DNA of 64,000 nucleotides from the NCBI GenBank assembly GCA_036675815.1, contig JAKFEE010000031.1:62001-126000 (forward strand), read 5' to 3'. A model generated the notes under the pieces. The model saw only the letters and a program-made list of their open reading frames with translations. It searched no databases and was not told the DNA's origin. The position numbers and the translations under genes are program-made. Below are positions 27,226 through 35,309 of the stretch, piece by piece. Origin of the DNA: JAKFEE01 sp036675815. GTDB lineage: Bacteria; Pseudomonadota; Alphaproteobacteria; Rhodospirillales; Magnetospirillaceae. Numbering within the stretch: the stretch's first letter is position 1; each line of letters begins with the position of its first letter.

Positions 27226-28060
27226 CGGCCAGCACCTTCCGTGTCAGGTTGTGGATCATTTCGCGCCGGTACCAGGCGGTGGCGCGCACGTCATCGATGG
27301 GAGTGACCTCGTCATGGGCGGCCTTGGCGGCGGCGGCGAGGGTGGCGTCGTCCAGCTTGCGCCCCTCCACCACTTCCTCGGTCATGCGGCCGCGCATCGG
27401 CGTCGGGCCGGCGGCGCCGAAGGCGACGCGGACGTCGCGCAGGCCGCCGCCGTCGACGACGGCGCCGATGCCGACCGACACCGCCGAGATGTCGAGGGCG
27501 GGGCGCGTGCCGAACTTGGCGAAGCGGGCGCGGAAGCCGGCCGGCGGTGTCGGGATGACCACCGCCGTCAGCAGCTCGTCGGGCTCGCGCTTGGTGCGGC
27601 CGGGGCCGGTGAAGAACTCGGCGATGGGCAGGCGGCGGCTGCCGCGCTTCGACGTCAGCTCGACCTCGGCATTCAGCACCATCAGCGGCACCAGCGTGTC
27701 GCCCGCCGGCGAGGCGTTGCAGATGTTGCCACCGAGGGTGCCGGCATTGCGGATCTGGCCGCTGGCGAAGTGATCGGCGGCCTCCCACAGCACGCCCAGC
27801 TTGGCCTTGACCAACGGGCTGTCGAGCAGGTCGGTGATGGTGGTGAGGGCGCCGATGCGGATGGCGCCGCCGGACTCGACGATGCCGGACAGCGGCAGGC
27901 GCCGGATGTTCAGCAGCATCGGCCGGAACTTGACGCGGCCGGCTTGGCTCTGCGGCATCAGGTCGGTGCCGCCGGCGAGGATGGTGCAGTCCCCCGCCGC
28001 CAGCGCGTCCAGCGCCTCGGCGAGCGATGTGGGGGCCAGGTATTTGTCTATCGCGGTCAT
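27209..28060 (-). CDS. Molybdenum hydroxylase FAD subunit
   Basis: FAD-binding subunit (283 aa, CoxM/XdhB type). The pyrophosphate loops are ILAGGTDLMP (about 27-36) and RNAGTLGGNICNASPAGDT (about 102-120), both family hallmarks; a C-terminal CO_deh_flav_C domain follows. It lacks the approximately 40-residue 4Fe-4S insert of 4-hydroxybenzoyl-CoA reductase beta, so electrons probably leave FAD to NAD, quinone or an unknown acceptor. It is the first gene of the three-subunit set in transcription order, and a family C repeat lies just upstream. Confidence 0.92.
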   Translation of the reverse strand: MTAIDKYLAPTSLAEALDALAAGDCTILAGGTDLMPQSQAGRVKFRPMLLNIRRLPLSGIVESGGAIRIGALTTITDLLDSPLVKAKLGVLWEAADHFASGQIRNAGTLGGNICNASPAGDTLVPLMVLNAEVELTSKRGSRRLPIAEFFTGPGRTKREPDELLTAVVIPTPPAGFRARFAKFGTRPALDISAVSVGIGAVVDGGGLRDVRVAFGAAGPTPMRGRMTEEVVEGRKLDDATLAAAAKAAHDEVTPIDDVRATAWYRREMIHNLTRKVLADVARA

Positions 28061-28081
28061 AGGTGCTCCCTGCCTTTCTTA

Positions 28082-28199
28082 CCCCTCGCCCGCGAGCGGG
28101 AGAGGGAGGGGCCCAGCGAAGCTGGGAGGGTGAGGGTTGCGCATCGGCGTCTCGGCGCGGCCCTCACCCCGACCCTCTCCCGCATGCGGGAGAGGGAGA
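28082..28199. repeat. Family C long direct repeat, copy 1
   Basis: About 118 bases bounded by CCCTCGCCCGC...GCGGGAGAGGG hairpins with an inner CCCAGCGAAGCTGGG-type stem and a CCCTCACCCCGACCCTCTCCCGC block. A close copy in the same orientation is at 31368-31490. Together they bracket the mutase, B12 protein and acyl-CoA dehydrogenase genes. Confidence 0.8.
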
Positions 28200-28206
28200 C
28201 AAAACA

Positions 28207-29817
28207 TCAGAACCGGATCGGCTCCTGATAGCGGCCATAAACCGCGACCAGGCGCTTGGTGATCTCGCCGACCGTGGCGTACTGCTTCACCGCCGCGACG
28301 ATGGCCGGCATCAGATTGATCCCGGCGGCGGCGTCGGCCTGCACGCGGTCGAGCGCCGCCTGCACGGCGGCGGCATCGCGCTGGGCCTTGACGGTATCGA
28401 GGCTGTCGATCTGCAGGCGGGCGTCCTCGTCCTTGTAAGGGTGGAACGCCACCTCCTTCTCTTCCTCGTCCATGCGGTAGCAGTTGACGCCGACCTTCTT
28501 GAAGCGGCCTTCCTCGATGGCCTTCTGCATCTGATAGGCCTGGGCCGAGACCTCGGCCTGGATGATGCCTTCCGAGATCAGCTTGACGATGCCGCCACGG
28601 GCATCGACGTCGGCCATGATCTTCTCGATGTCGGTGCGCATCATGTTGGTCAGGCTCTCGATGTAATAAGAGCCGCCCAGCGGGTCGACGGTGTCACACA
28701 GCCCCATCTCCTCGATCAGCAACTGCATGGTGCGCAAGGAGAGGCGGGCCGAGTACTCGGTGGGGATGGTGTAGGCCTCGTCGTAGGAGCACAGCGCCAT
28801 GGTCTGCGTGCCCGACAGGGCGCTGATCAGGGCGTAATAGGCGCCGCGGACGATGTTGTTCTCGGGCTGCTCGAAGGTCAGGCCGCCGCCGCCGCCGCCG
28901 GCGATCATGCGCAGCCACATCGAGCCGGGATCCTGCGCCCCGTACTCTTCCTTCATGATCTTGGCCCACAGCCCGCGCGCCGCGCGGAACTTGCACACCT
29001 GTTCGAAGATGTTGCCGAAGATGTTGAGGTTATAGGACAGGCGCCCGGCGAACTCGTCAATGTGCAACCCGCGCGCGATGGCGTCGTCGGCATAGGCTTT
29101 GGCGATGCAGAAGGCGTAGGCGATTTCCTGCACCGGCGTCGCGCCGGATTCGCGGATGTGATAGCCGCAGACGCTGACCGGCGTGTATTTCGGCGCATTC
29201 TGGGCGCAGTACTCGATGGTGTCGCCGACCAGCTTGACGCTGGGCTCGACGGGAAAGATCCAGGTGCCGCGGCCGACGAACTCCTTGAGGATGTCGTTCT
29301 GGGCGGTGCCGCGCAGGGTCTTGAGGTCATAACCGCGCTTCTCGGCCATCGCCAGATACATGGCGATCATGATGGCGGCCGAACCGTTGATGGTCATCGA
29401 CACGGTGATCTGGTCGAGGTCGATGCCGTCGAAGGCGATCTCGAAGTCGCGTAGGGAGTCGATGGCCATGCCGACGCGCCCGACTTCGCCCTCGGCCATG
29501 GGGTCGTCGGAGTCGAGGCCGCACTGGCTGGGCAGGTCGAAGGCGACGTTGAGGCCGGTCTGGCCGTTGGCGATCAGGTACTTGAAGCGCTGGTTGGTGT
29601 CGCGCGGATTGCCGAAGCCGGCGTACTGGCGCATGGTCCACGGCCGCTTGCGGTACATTAGCGCATGGATGCCGCGGGTGAACGGGTATTGGCCGGGCAG
29701 GCCGATCATGTCGGACCCGCCGGTGGCCTCGACGTCGGCGGCGGTGTAGACCGGCTTGATCTCGATGCCGGACTCGTTGACGACGCGGCGGATGCCGCCG
29801 GGAAGCTCGCCGCTCAT
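28207..29817 (-). CDS. Acyl-CoA mutase large (substrate-binding) subunit
   Basis: TIM-barrel subunit of a B12-dependent acyl-CoA mutase (536 aa), lacking the B12 domain, which the next gene encodes. Conserved: RQYAGFG (Tyr65), the barrel strand with Arg183 (VGRGTW), and CGYHIRE (Tyr219, His220). These align with Tyr89, Arg207, Tyr243 and His244 of methylmalonyl-CoA mutase at a constant offset of 24. Keeping the Arg suggests a substrate with a free carboxylate, such as a malonyl-CoA derivative. Where methylmalonyl-CoA mutase has QTSGWS, this protein has six glycines (307-312), so the pocket differs. The ATG at 29817 sits in an ATGA overlap with the B12 gene. Confidence 0.88.
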   Translation of the reverse strand: MSGELPGGIRRVVNESGIEIKPVYTAADVEATGGSDMIGLPGQYPFTRGIHALMYRKRPWTMRQYAGFGNPRDTNQRFKYLIANGQTGLNVAFDLPSQCGLDSDDPMAEGEVGRVGMAIDSLRDFEIAFDGIDLDQITVSMTINGSAAIMIAMYLAMAEKRGYDLKTLRGTAQNDILKEFVGRGTWIFPVEPSVKLVGDTIEYCAQNAPKYTPVSVCGYHIRESGATPVQEIAYAFCIAKAYADDAIARGLHIDEFAGRLSYNLNIFGNIFEQVCKFRAARGLWAKIMKEEYGAQDPGSMWLRMIAGGGGGGLTFEQPENNIVRGAYYALISALSGTQTMALCSYDEAYTIPTEYSARLSLRTMQLLIEEMGLCDTVDPLGGSYYIESLTNMMRTDIEKIMADVDARGGIVKLISEGIIQAEVSAQAYQMQKAIEEGRFKKVGVNCYRMDEEEKEVAFHPYKDEDARLQIDSLDTVKAQRDAAAVQAALDRVQADAAAGINLMPAIVAAVKQYATVGEITKRLVAVYGRYQEPIRF

Positions 29818-30206
29818 GCCACCTTCTCCTTGATGAACTGGACGAGGTCGGACAGCTTCGATCCCGTCGGGAAGATGCCGTCGACGCCCATCTCCAGCAG
29901 CGCCGGCTGATCGTGGGCGGGGATGACGCCGCCGATGATCCACAGCTTGTCGTTCAACTCGTACTTTTCGAGCAGCGGCTTGAGCTTGCGGCAGAAGGGC
30001 AGGTGCGAGCCGGCCATGCTGGACAGGCCGATGACGTCGACGCCTTCCTCGAGCGCGGCGTTGGCGACCTGCTCAGGTGTCTGGCGCAGGCCGGTGTAGA
30101 TGACCTCGAAGCCGGCGTCGATGAGGGCGCGGACGACGACCTTGGCGCCCTGGTCATGGCCATCGAGGCCGGGTTTGGCGATAAGAACGCGAGTTCTGCG
30201 ATCCAT
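29814..30206 (-). CDS. Acyl-CoA mutase small (cobalamin-binding) subunit
   Basis: Stand-alone B12-binding domain (130 aa). The base-off motif DxHxxG is Asp15-Gly-His17-Asp-Gln-Gly20 (KPGLDGHDQG), His17 being the cobalt ligand. The later S-x-L-type motif is GLSSM and the GG motif is IIGGVIP. It resembles the C-terminal domain of methylmalonyl-CoA mutase and the small subunit of 2-hydroxyisobutyryl-CoA mutase. It overlaps the large-subunit start by 4 bases, so it should form a 1:1 complex. It follows the acyl-CoA dehydrogenase stop by 5 bases. Confidence 0.93.
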   Translation of the reverse strand: MDRRTRVLIAKPGLDGHDQGAKVVVRALIDAGFEVIYTGLRQTPEQVANAALEEGVDVIGLSSMAGSHLPFCRKLKPLLEKYELNDKLWIIGGVIPAHDQPALLEMGVDGIFPTGSKLSDLVQFIKEKVA

Positions 30207-30211
30207 GCCGG

Positions 30212-31345
30212 TCAGCCTCCCAATTCCTTGGCGATGATGAGTTTGAGGATTTCGCTGGTGCCGCCGCCGATCAGGGTGAAGCGGACGTCGCGCAGGTAGC
30301 GCTGCACCGGGTATTCCATGGCGAAGCCGTAGGAGGCGAGCACCCGCGCCGCCTGGTCGCACACCTTGGCAGCGGCCTCGGTGGCGAACAGCTTGGCCAT
30401 GGCGCTTTCCTTGTGGTGCGGCCGGCCGCTGTCCTTGGCCCAGGCGGCGTAGTAGACGAAGTGCCGCGCCGCCTCGAGCTCGGTGGCCATCTCGGCCAGC
30501 TTGAGCTGGATGGCCTGGAAACGGTTGATCGGCTTGCCGAACTGCTGGCGCTCGCCGGCATAGCGCACCGCCTCGTCCAGCGCCGCCTGGCCGACGCCAA
30601 GGGCAATGGCACCGGTGACGATGCGGATCTCGGCCAACAGCTTCTTCAGATGCTGCTCGCCGTCGCCGACCTCTTTCGACAGGCAATGGCTGTCGGGGAC
30701 GAAGCAGTCGTCGAAGGCGACCTCCGAGGTCGGCAGCGCCCACACGCCGAGCTTTTCGATCGAGCGGCCGATCTTGAGGCCGGGGAAGTGCTTCTCGACC
30801 AGGAAGATGGTGATCTTCTTATCGGGCCCGGCTTTGGCGAAGACGGTGAAGAAATCGGCAACCGGCGCGGCGGTCACCCACATCTTCTGACCCTTGATGG
30901 TCCAGCCGCCCTCGACCGTGGTGGCGGTGGTGGTCATGCCGCCGAGATCCGAGCCGGCGTTGGGCTCGGTCATGCAGATGGCGCCGACCTTCTCGCCCTT
31001 CAGCGCCGGCTGGAACAGGCGGGCCTTGATGTCGTCATTGCCCAGCATGTGCAGGAACTTGGTGCCCATCAGCGACTGCATGGTGGCACAGCCGGCCACC
31101 GACACCGAGCCGCGGGCGATCTCGGCGACGGCCAGGCAGAACGAGGCGAGGTCCATGCCGAGGCCGCCATCGGCCTCGGGGTAGCGCATGCCGAACAGGC
31201 CGAGGCCGGCGAGCTCGCGGAAGATCTCCCACGGATAGGCATGCGCCTCGTCGAGGGCGGCGGCCTTGGGCGCAATCTCCTTGTCGGCGAAACGGGCGAA
31301 GGTCTCCTGGACCTGGCACTGGTCGTCGGACAGGGCGAAATCCAT
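30212..31345 (-). CDS. Acyl-CoA dehydrogenase family protein
   Basis: FAD enzyme that introduces an alpha-beta double bond in acyl-CoA (377 aa). Domain order is normal: N-terminal helices, middle beta domain with CMTEPNAGSDLG (about 123-134) and WVTAA, and C-terminal helices with the FAD-binding RQQFGKPI. The position that holds the catalytic Glu in short- and medium-chain enzymes (YEGT) reads IGGGTSEI, as in several subfamilies that use a base elsewhere or have altered activity. It lies 5 bases before the B12 gene in the mutase module. Confidence 0.88.
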   Translation of the reverse strand: MDFALSDDQCQVQETFARFADKEIAPKAAALDEAHAYPWEIFRELAGLGLFGMRYPEADGGLGMDLASFCLAVAEIARGSVSVAGCATMQSLMGTKFLHMLGNDDIKARLFQPALKGEKVGAICMTEPNAGSDLGGMTTTATTVEGGWTIKGQKMWVTAAPVADFFTVFAKAGPDKKITIFLVEKHFPGLKIGRSIEKLGVWALPTSEVAFDDCFVPDSHCLSKEVGDGEQHLKKLLAEIRIVTGAIALGVGQAALDEAVRYAGERQQFGKPINRFQAIQLKLAEMATELEAARHFVYYAAWAKDSGRPHHKESAMAKLFATEAAAKVCDQAARVLASYGFAMEYPVQRYLRDVRFTLIGGGTSEILKLIIAKELGG

Positions 31346-31367
31346 GGCTCAGGCCCTCCCGTTCCTG

Positions 31368-31490
31368 CCCCTCGCCCGCTTGCGGGAGAGGGAGGGGCCC
31401 GCCGCAAAGCGGCGGGAGGGTGAGGGGTGCGCACCACAGGCTGTTGCGCGGCCCTCACCCCGACCCTCTCCCGCAAGCGGGAGAGGGAGA
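31368..31490. repeat. Family C long direct repeat, copy 2
   Basis: About 123 bases with the same layout and orientation as 28082-28199: outer CCCTCGCCCGC and GCGGGAGAGGG hairpins, inner GCCGC-AAAG-CGGC stem, and the shared CCCTCACCCCGACCCTCTCC block. It lies between the acyl-CoA dehydrogenase start and the HyuB stop. Confidence 0.8.
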
Positions 31491-31515
31491 GTGACGGGGA
31501 AGAGGGCGTGGTCCA

Positions 31516-33195
31516 TCACCCTTCCCCCTCGTAGCCATAGGCCTCGCGCGCCGTCTTCAGCGAGGTGATGCCGTCGCGGACCTCGCGGGCCAGCAGCTTG
31601 CGGTCGCGCTCCTTGGGATTGCCGTAGCCGCCGCCGCCGCCGGCGATCTGGTGATAGATCGTGCCCTGGGGAACGCCGGTGATCAGGTCCTTGTTGCGCG
31701 GCACGACATGGGTGCCGTTGGGATAGGTCAGCTCGATGATGTTGAGGGTGCCCTCGCCACCGCCGAACAGGCCGAAGGCCGGTTCGAAGTCGCCGTCGCC
31801 GAAGGTCACCAGCTGGGTGTCGGGCGAGCCGATCTTGAACACCGTCTCGACGCCGAGGCCGCCGCGCCATTTGCCGGCGCCGGCTGAGTCCTCCATGTAT
31901 TCGTGCTTGATCAGCAGATGCGGCGTGGTCTGCTCGAACATCTCGTAGTCCTGGTCGAGCAGGCCGCCCGAGGCGTCGATCATGCCGATATGGTCGTAGC
32001 CGTCGGTGCCCAGCATGGCGCCCGAGCCGCCCTTCAGCCCCATGAAGCCGATATCGACGTATTTCTCGCCGCGCTCGGGGTCGATGCCGGTGGTCAGCGA
32101 GCACAGCAGGTTGTTCCAGCCGGCGGTGACGCGGTCGGGGATCACCGGCGCCAGCGCCCGGATGATGGCGTCGGCGTTGGGCGGGCACAGGTGGTTGCCG
32201 AAGGTCGTCGCCTTGGGATAGCTGGCGTTGAGGATGGTGCCCTCGGGGATCACGATCTCGATCGGCTGGATCATGCCCTCGTTATGGGGCATGTCGGGAT
32301 TGACCATCTGCAGGAAGGTCAGCACCGTCGCCGAGGCCGACGAGGTGAAGGTGCCGTTGACGAAGCCGTTGGTCTGCGGGTCGGTCTTCGAATAGTCGAA
32401 GCGGATCTTCTTGTCCTCGACCTCGATCTTGACCCGGATGGTGAATTTCGAGCCCTCGTGGCGGCCGTCGTAGTAGACGGCGCCCTCGCCCTCGTAGACC
32501 CCGTTGGGGATCTTGGCGATCTCGGCCTCCATCATCTTGCGGGTGGCGTCGAACAGCGCCGCTTTGTGGTCCTCGAAGCTCTTGAGGCCGTACTTGTTCA
32601 GCGTCTCGATCATGCGCCGCTCGCCGACCGTGCAGGCGCCCATCTGGGCGCGCATGTCGTGCTGGACGATGTCGAAGCGGATGTTGGCGAAGATCAGGTC
32701 CCACACGTCCTTGCGCAGGGTGCCGCGGTCGTAGACCTTGACCGGCGGGATGCGCAGCGCCTCCTGCCAGACCTCGACGGCATTGGGATTGTAGCCGCCG
32801 GGCACGGCGCCGCCGATGTCGGCCTGGTGGCCCTTGACCGCGGTCCAGGCGACCAGCTTGCCGTCGAAGAACACCGGCTTGTAGACGGCGACGTCGTTGT
32901 TCTGGTTGCCCATCGAGAAGACGTCGTTGTGGAAGATGACGTCGCCGGGGTTAATGTCGCCCTTGAAGTATTCGATGATGTACTTGCACACCGGCGCCAG
33001 CGAGAACGCCAGGATCGGCAGGTTCTCGGTCTGCTCCAGCATGTTGCCGTCGGCGTCGTACAGGCCGGTGACGAAGTCCTTGGCCTCGCACAGGATCGGC
33101 GAGCGCGTCGACTTCTGCACCGAGATGCTCATTTCGTCGGTGATCGACTTGAAGGTGCGGGCGTACACCGACAGCAGGATGGGATCGATGCTCAT
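31516..33195 (-). CDS. Hydantoinase B/oxoprolinase family protein
   Basis: Beta-type subunit (559 aa) of an ATP-dependent hydantoinase, oxoprolinase, caprolactamase or acetone-carboxylase-like enzyme, paired with HyuA next door. Conserved: HNDVF (about 89-93), KGHQADIGG (121-129) and the Gly-rich C-terminal GGLGVETVF and AGGGGGYGNP. In acetone carboxylase a Mn site is built by His, Asp and His spaced 3 and 22 apart. Here those places are Gln98, Asp101 and His123, so one His ligand is replaced. The reaction is therefore open. The start overlaps the HyuA stop by 4 bases. Confidence 0.88.
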   Translation of the reverse strand: MSIDPILLSVYARTFKSITDEMSISVQKSTRSPILCEAKDFVTGLYDADGNMLEQTENLPILAFSLAPVCKYIIEYFKGDINPGDVIFHNDVFSMGNQNNDVAVYKPVFFDGKLVAWTAVKGHQADIGGAVPGGYNPNAVEVWQEALRIPPVKVYDRGTLRKDVWDLIFANIRFDIVQHDMRAQMGACTVGERRMIETLNKYGLKSFEDHKAALFDATRKMMEAEIAKIPNGVYEGEGAVYYDGRHEGSKFTIRVKIEVEDKKIRFDYSKTDPQTNGFVNGTFTSSASATVLTFLQMVNPDMPHNEGMIQPIEIVIPEGTILNASYPKATTFGNHLCPPNADAIIRALAPVIPDRVTAGWNNLLCSLTTGIDPERGEKYVDIGFMGLKGGSGAMLGTDGYDHIGMIDASGGLLDQDYEMFEQTTPHLLIKHEYMEDSAGAGKWRGGLGVETVFKIGSPDTQLVTFGDGDFEPAFGLFGGGEGTLNIIELTYPNGTHVVPRNKDLITGVPQGTIYHQIAGGGGGYGNPKERDRKLLAREVRDGITSLKTAREAYGYEGEG

Positions 33196-35309
33196 GCCTT
33201 GCCCCCGTTGAGAGTGGCGCTGACCAGATCCTCGCGGCCCTTGCGGTAGACGACGACCGAGCCGTACTGGTCGCACACGCTGTCGTAATTGGCCGAGACG
33301 AAGATGGCGGTGGTGATTTCCTCGATCATCGCCGGTCCGGCGATGCGGTTGCCGTAGCGCAGGGCGTGGCCGTCATAGACCGGCACCTCCTCGAACGACT
33401 TGGTTTCCGGCACGTAGACGGCGCGGCGGCCCTTGAGCGCGTGCGATGCGTCGGCACCGGCCCAGGCGTCCTTGGAGAAGCTCGGCTTGTCGGTGAGGCC
33501 CACCGCCTGCAGGCGCAGGTTGATCAGCTCGACCGGCACGCCCGGTTCCTCCAGCGAATAGCCGAACAGGCGGTTATGCTCGGTGTGGAACAGGCGGGCG
33601 ATGGCGGCGACGTCGCGCGCCTCAATCGCCTCCCACGGCACCACGAAGCTGACCTCGTGGTACTGCTTGAGATAGCGGCAGTCGAACTTGGCGTAGAAGC
33701 GACGGCGATCCTTGGGGATCTTCTCCTCTTCCAGCAGGCCGTCGCCCTCGGCACGCAACTCGGCCACCAGGCTGCCCAAACGGTTCCAATCAAGTTGGTC
33801 GAGATGGCCGACGAAGGTGCGGACGAAGTCGTGCTTGAGGTCGCCCATCAGCATGCCGAAGGCACACAGAATCGACGAGGTGCGCGGCACGATCTGCAAC
33901 GGGATCTCCAACTCGTCGCAGATCAGGCTGGAATGGATCGGCCCGGCGCCGCCGGCCACCACCATCGGGAACTCGCGCGGGTCGAAGCCGCGCTTGATGG
34001 TGACCTCGCGCACGCCCTGCGCCATGTTGTTGCAGATGACCCGGTACATGCCGGCCGCCGCCTCCTGCAAGGACAGGCCCAGCGGCTTGCCGACATGCTC
34101 GAGGATGGCGGTCTCGGCCGCCTTGACGTCCAGCTTCATCTTGCCGCCGGCGAAGTAGTCGGCGTTGAGATAGCCGAGCACCAGATTGGCGTCGGTCGAG
34201 CAGGGCAGGGTGCCGCCGCGGCCGTAGCAGGCCGGGCCGGGATCGGCACCGCCCGACTGCGGCCCCATGCGCAAGAGGCCACCCTCGTCGATCCAGCCGA
34301 CCGAGCCGCCGCCGGCGCCGATGGTATGGATGCCGAGCATGGGCAGGGCGATCTTGTAGCGGCTGATTTCGCCCTCGTTGACCATGATCGGCTGGTCGAC
34401 GGCGATGGACGCTTCGAAGCTGGTGCCGCCCATGTCGACGGTGATGCACTTGTCGTGGCCGAAGCCCTTGGCATAGGCGAGGCCGGCGCCGGGGCCGCCG
34501 GCGGGGCCGGACAACAGCGTCAGCGCCGCCTTGTCGCGCGCCACCTGCGGGGTCATCACGCCGCCGTTGGACTGCATGATCAGCAGCAGGCCCTTGAAGC
34601 CGATGCCCTTGAGCCGGCCCAGCAGCTGGTCGAGATAATGGCTGAGCTTGGGGCCGACATAGGAGTTGAGGGCCGTCGTCGACACACGGTCATAGAAGCG
34701 GATCGACGGCAGCAGGTCGGACGACACGGTGAGATAGGCGTCGGGCAGCTCAGCCTTGACCAGCTCGGCCGCCTGGCGCTCATGCGCCGGGTTGGCAAAG
34801 GAGTTCATGAAGCAGATGGCCACCGCCTCGACGCCCTCGCGCTTGTACAGCTCCACCGCCGTGCGCACGTCGTCGAGGCTCAAGGCCTCGACCTCGTGGC
34901 CGGCGCGGTCGAGCCGGCCCTTGACGCCGATGCGCAGGTAGCGCGGGCTCAACGGCGGTACGTTGGTGTAGCGGTTGTTGTACTGCTCTTCGCGGATGCC
35001 GCGGCGCATCTCCAGCGCATCACGCAAGCCTTCGGTGGTGATCAGCCCGGTCTTGGCGCCGGTCAGCGTCAAGGTGGCGTTGGTGGTCACAGTGGTGCCG
35101 TGGACGATGGTGTCGATGGAGGCGGCGAACGCCTCCAATGTCATCGGCGGCTCCTGGGCCGCAGCCATGTCGCGCAAGCCCTCGACCACGGCGATGGACG
35201 GGTCGTGGGGGGTGGACAGGGTCTTGAAGATGCCGGGCTCCTTGCCGTCCTGCGAACACAGGAAGTCGGTGAAGGTGCCGCCGACGTCGATGCCGATCTT
35301 GAGCGTCAT
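33192..35309 (-). CDS. Hydantoinase A/oxoprolinase family protein
   Basis: ATP-using subunit (705 aa) with an actin/ASKHA-like fold. It starts MTLKIGIDVGGTFTDF, the phosphate-1 loop of the family. Later motifs are HGTTVTTNA (about 70-78), MQSNGGVM (about 246), VDMGGTSFEASI (phosphate 2), and VAGGAGPIH (adenosine loop). It phosphorylates a carbonyl so that HyuB can hydrolyse a ring amide or carboxylate it. Size fits hydantoinase A or caprolactamase alpha; the third small subunit of acetone carboxylase is not present. ATGA overlaps link it to both neighbours. Confidence 0.9.
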   Translation of the reverse strand: MTLKIGIDVGGTFTDFLCSQDGKEPGIFKTLSTPHDPSIAVVEGLRDMAAAQEPPMTLEAFAASIDTIVHGTTVTTNATLTLTGAKTGLITTEGLRDALEMRRGIREEQYNNRYTNVPPLSPRYLRIGVKGRLDRAGHEVEALSLDDVRTAVELYKREGVEAVAICFMNSFANPAHERQAAELVKAELPDAYLTVSSDLLPSIRFYDRVSTTALNSYVGPKLSHYLDQLLGRLKGIGFKGLLLIMQSNGGVMTPQVARDKAALTLLSGPAGGPGAGLAYAKGFGHDKCITVDMGGTSFEASIAVDQPIMVNEGEISRYKIALPMLGIHTIGAGGGSVGWIDEGGLLRMGPQSGGADPGPACYGRGGTLPCSTDANLVLGYLNADYFAGGKMKLDVKAAETAILEHVGKPLGLSLQEAAAGMYRVICNNMAQGVREVTIKRGFDPREFPMVVAGGAGPIHSSLICDELEIPLQIVPRTSSILCAFGMLMGDLKHDFVRTFVGHLDQLDWNRLGSLVAELRAEGDGLLEEEKIPKDRRRFYAKFDCRYLKQYHEVSFVVPWEAIEARDVAAIARLFHTEHNRLFGYSLEEPGVPVELINLRLQAVGLTDKPSFSKDAWAGADASHALKGRRAVYVPETKSFEEVPVYDGHALRYGNRIAGPAMIEEITTAIFVSANYDSVCDQYGSVVVYRKGREDLVSATLNGGKA

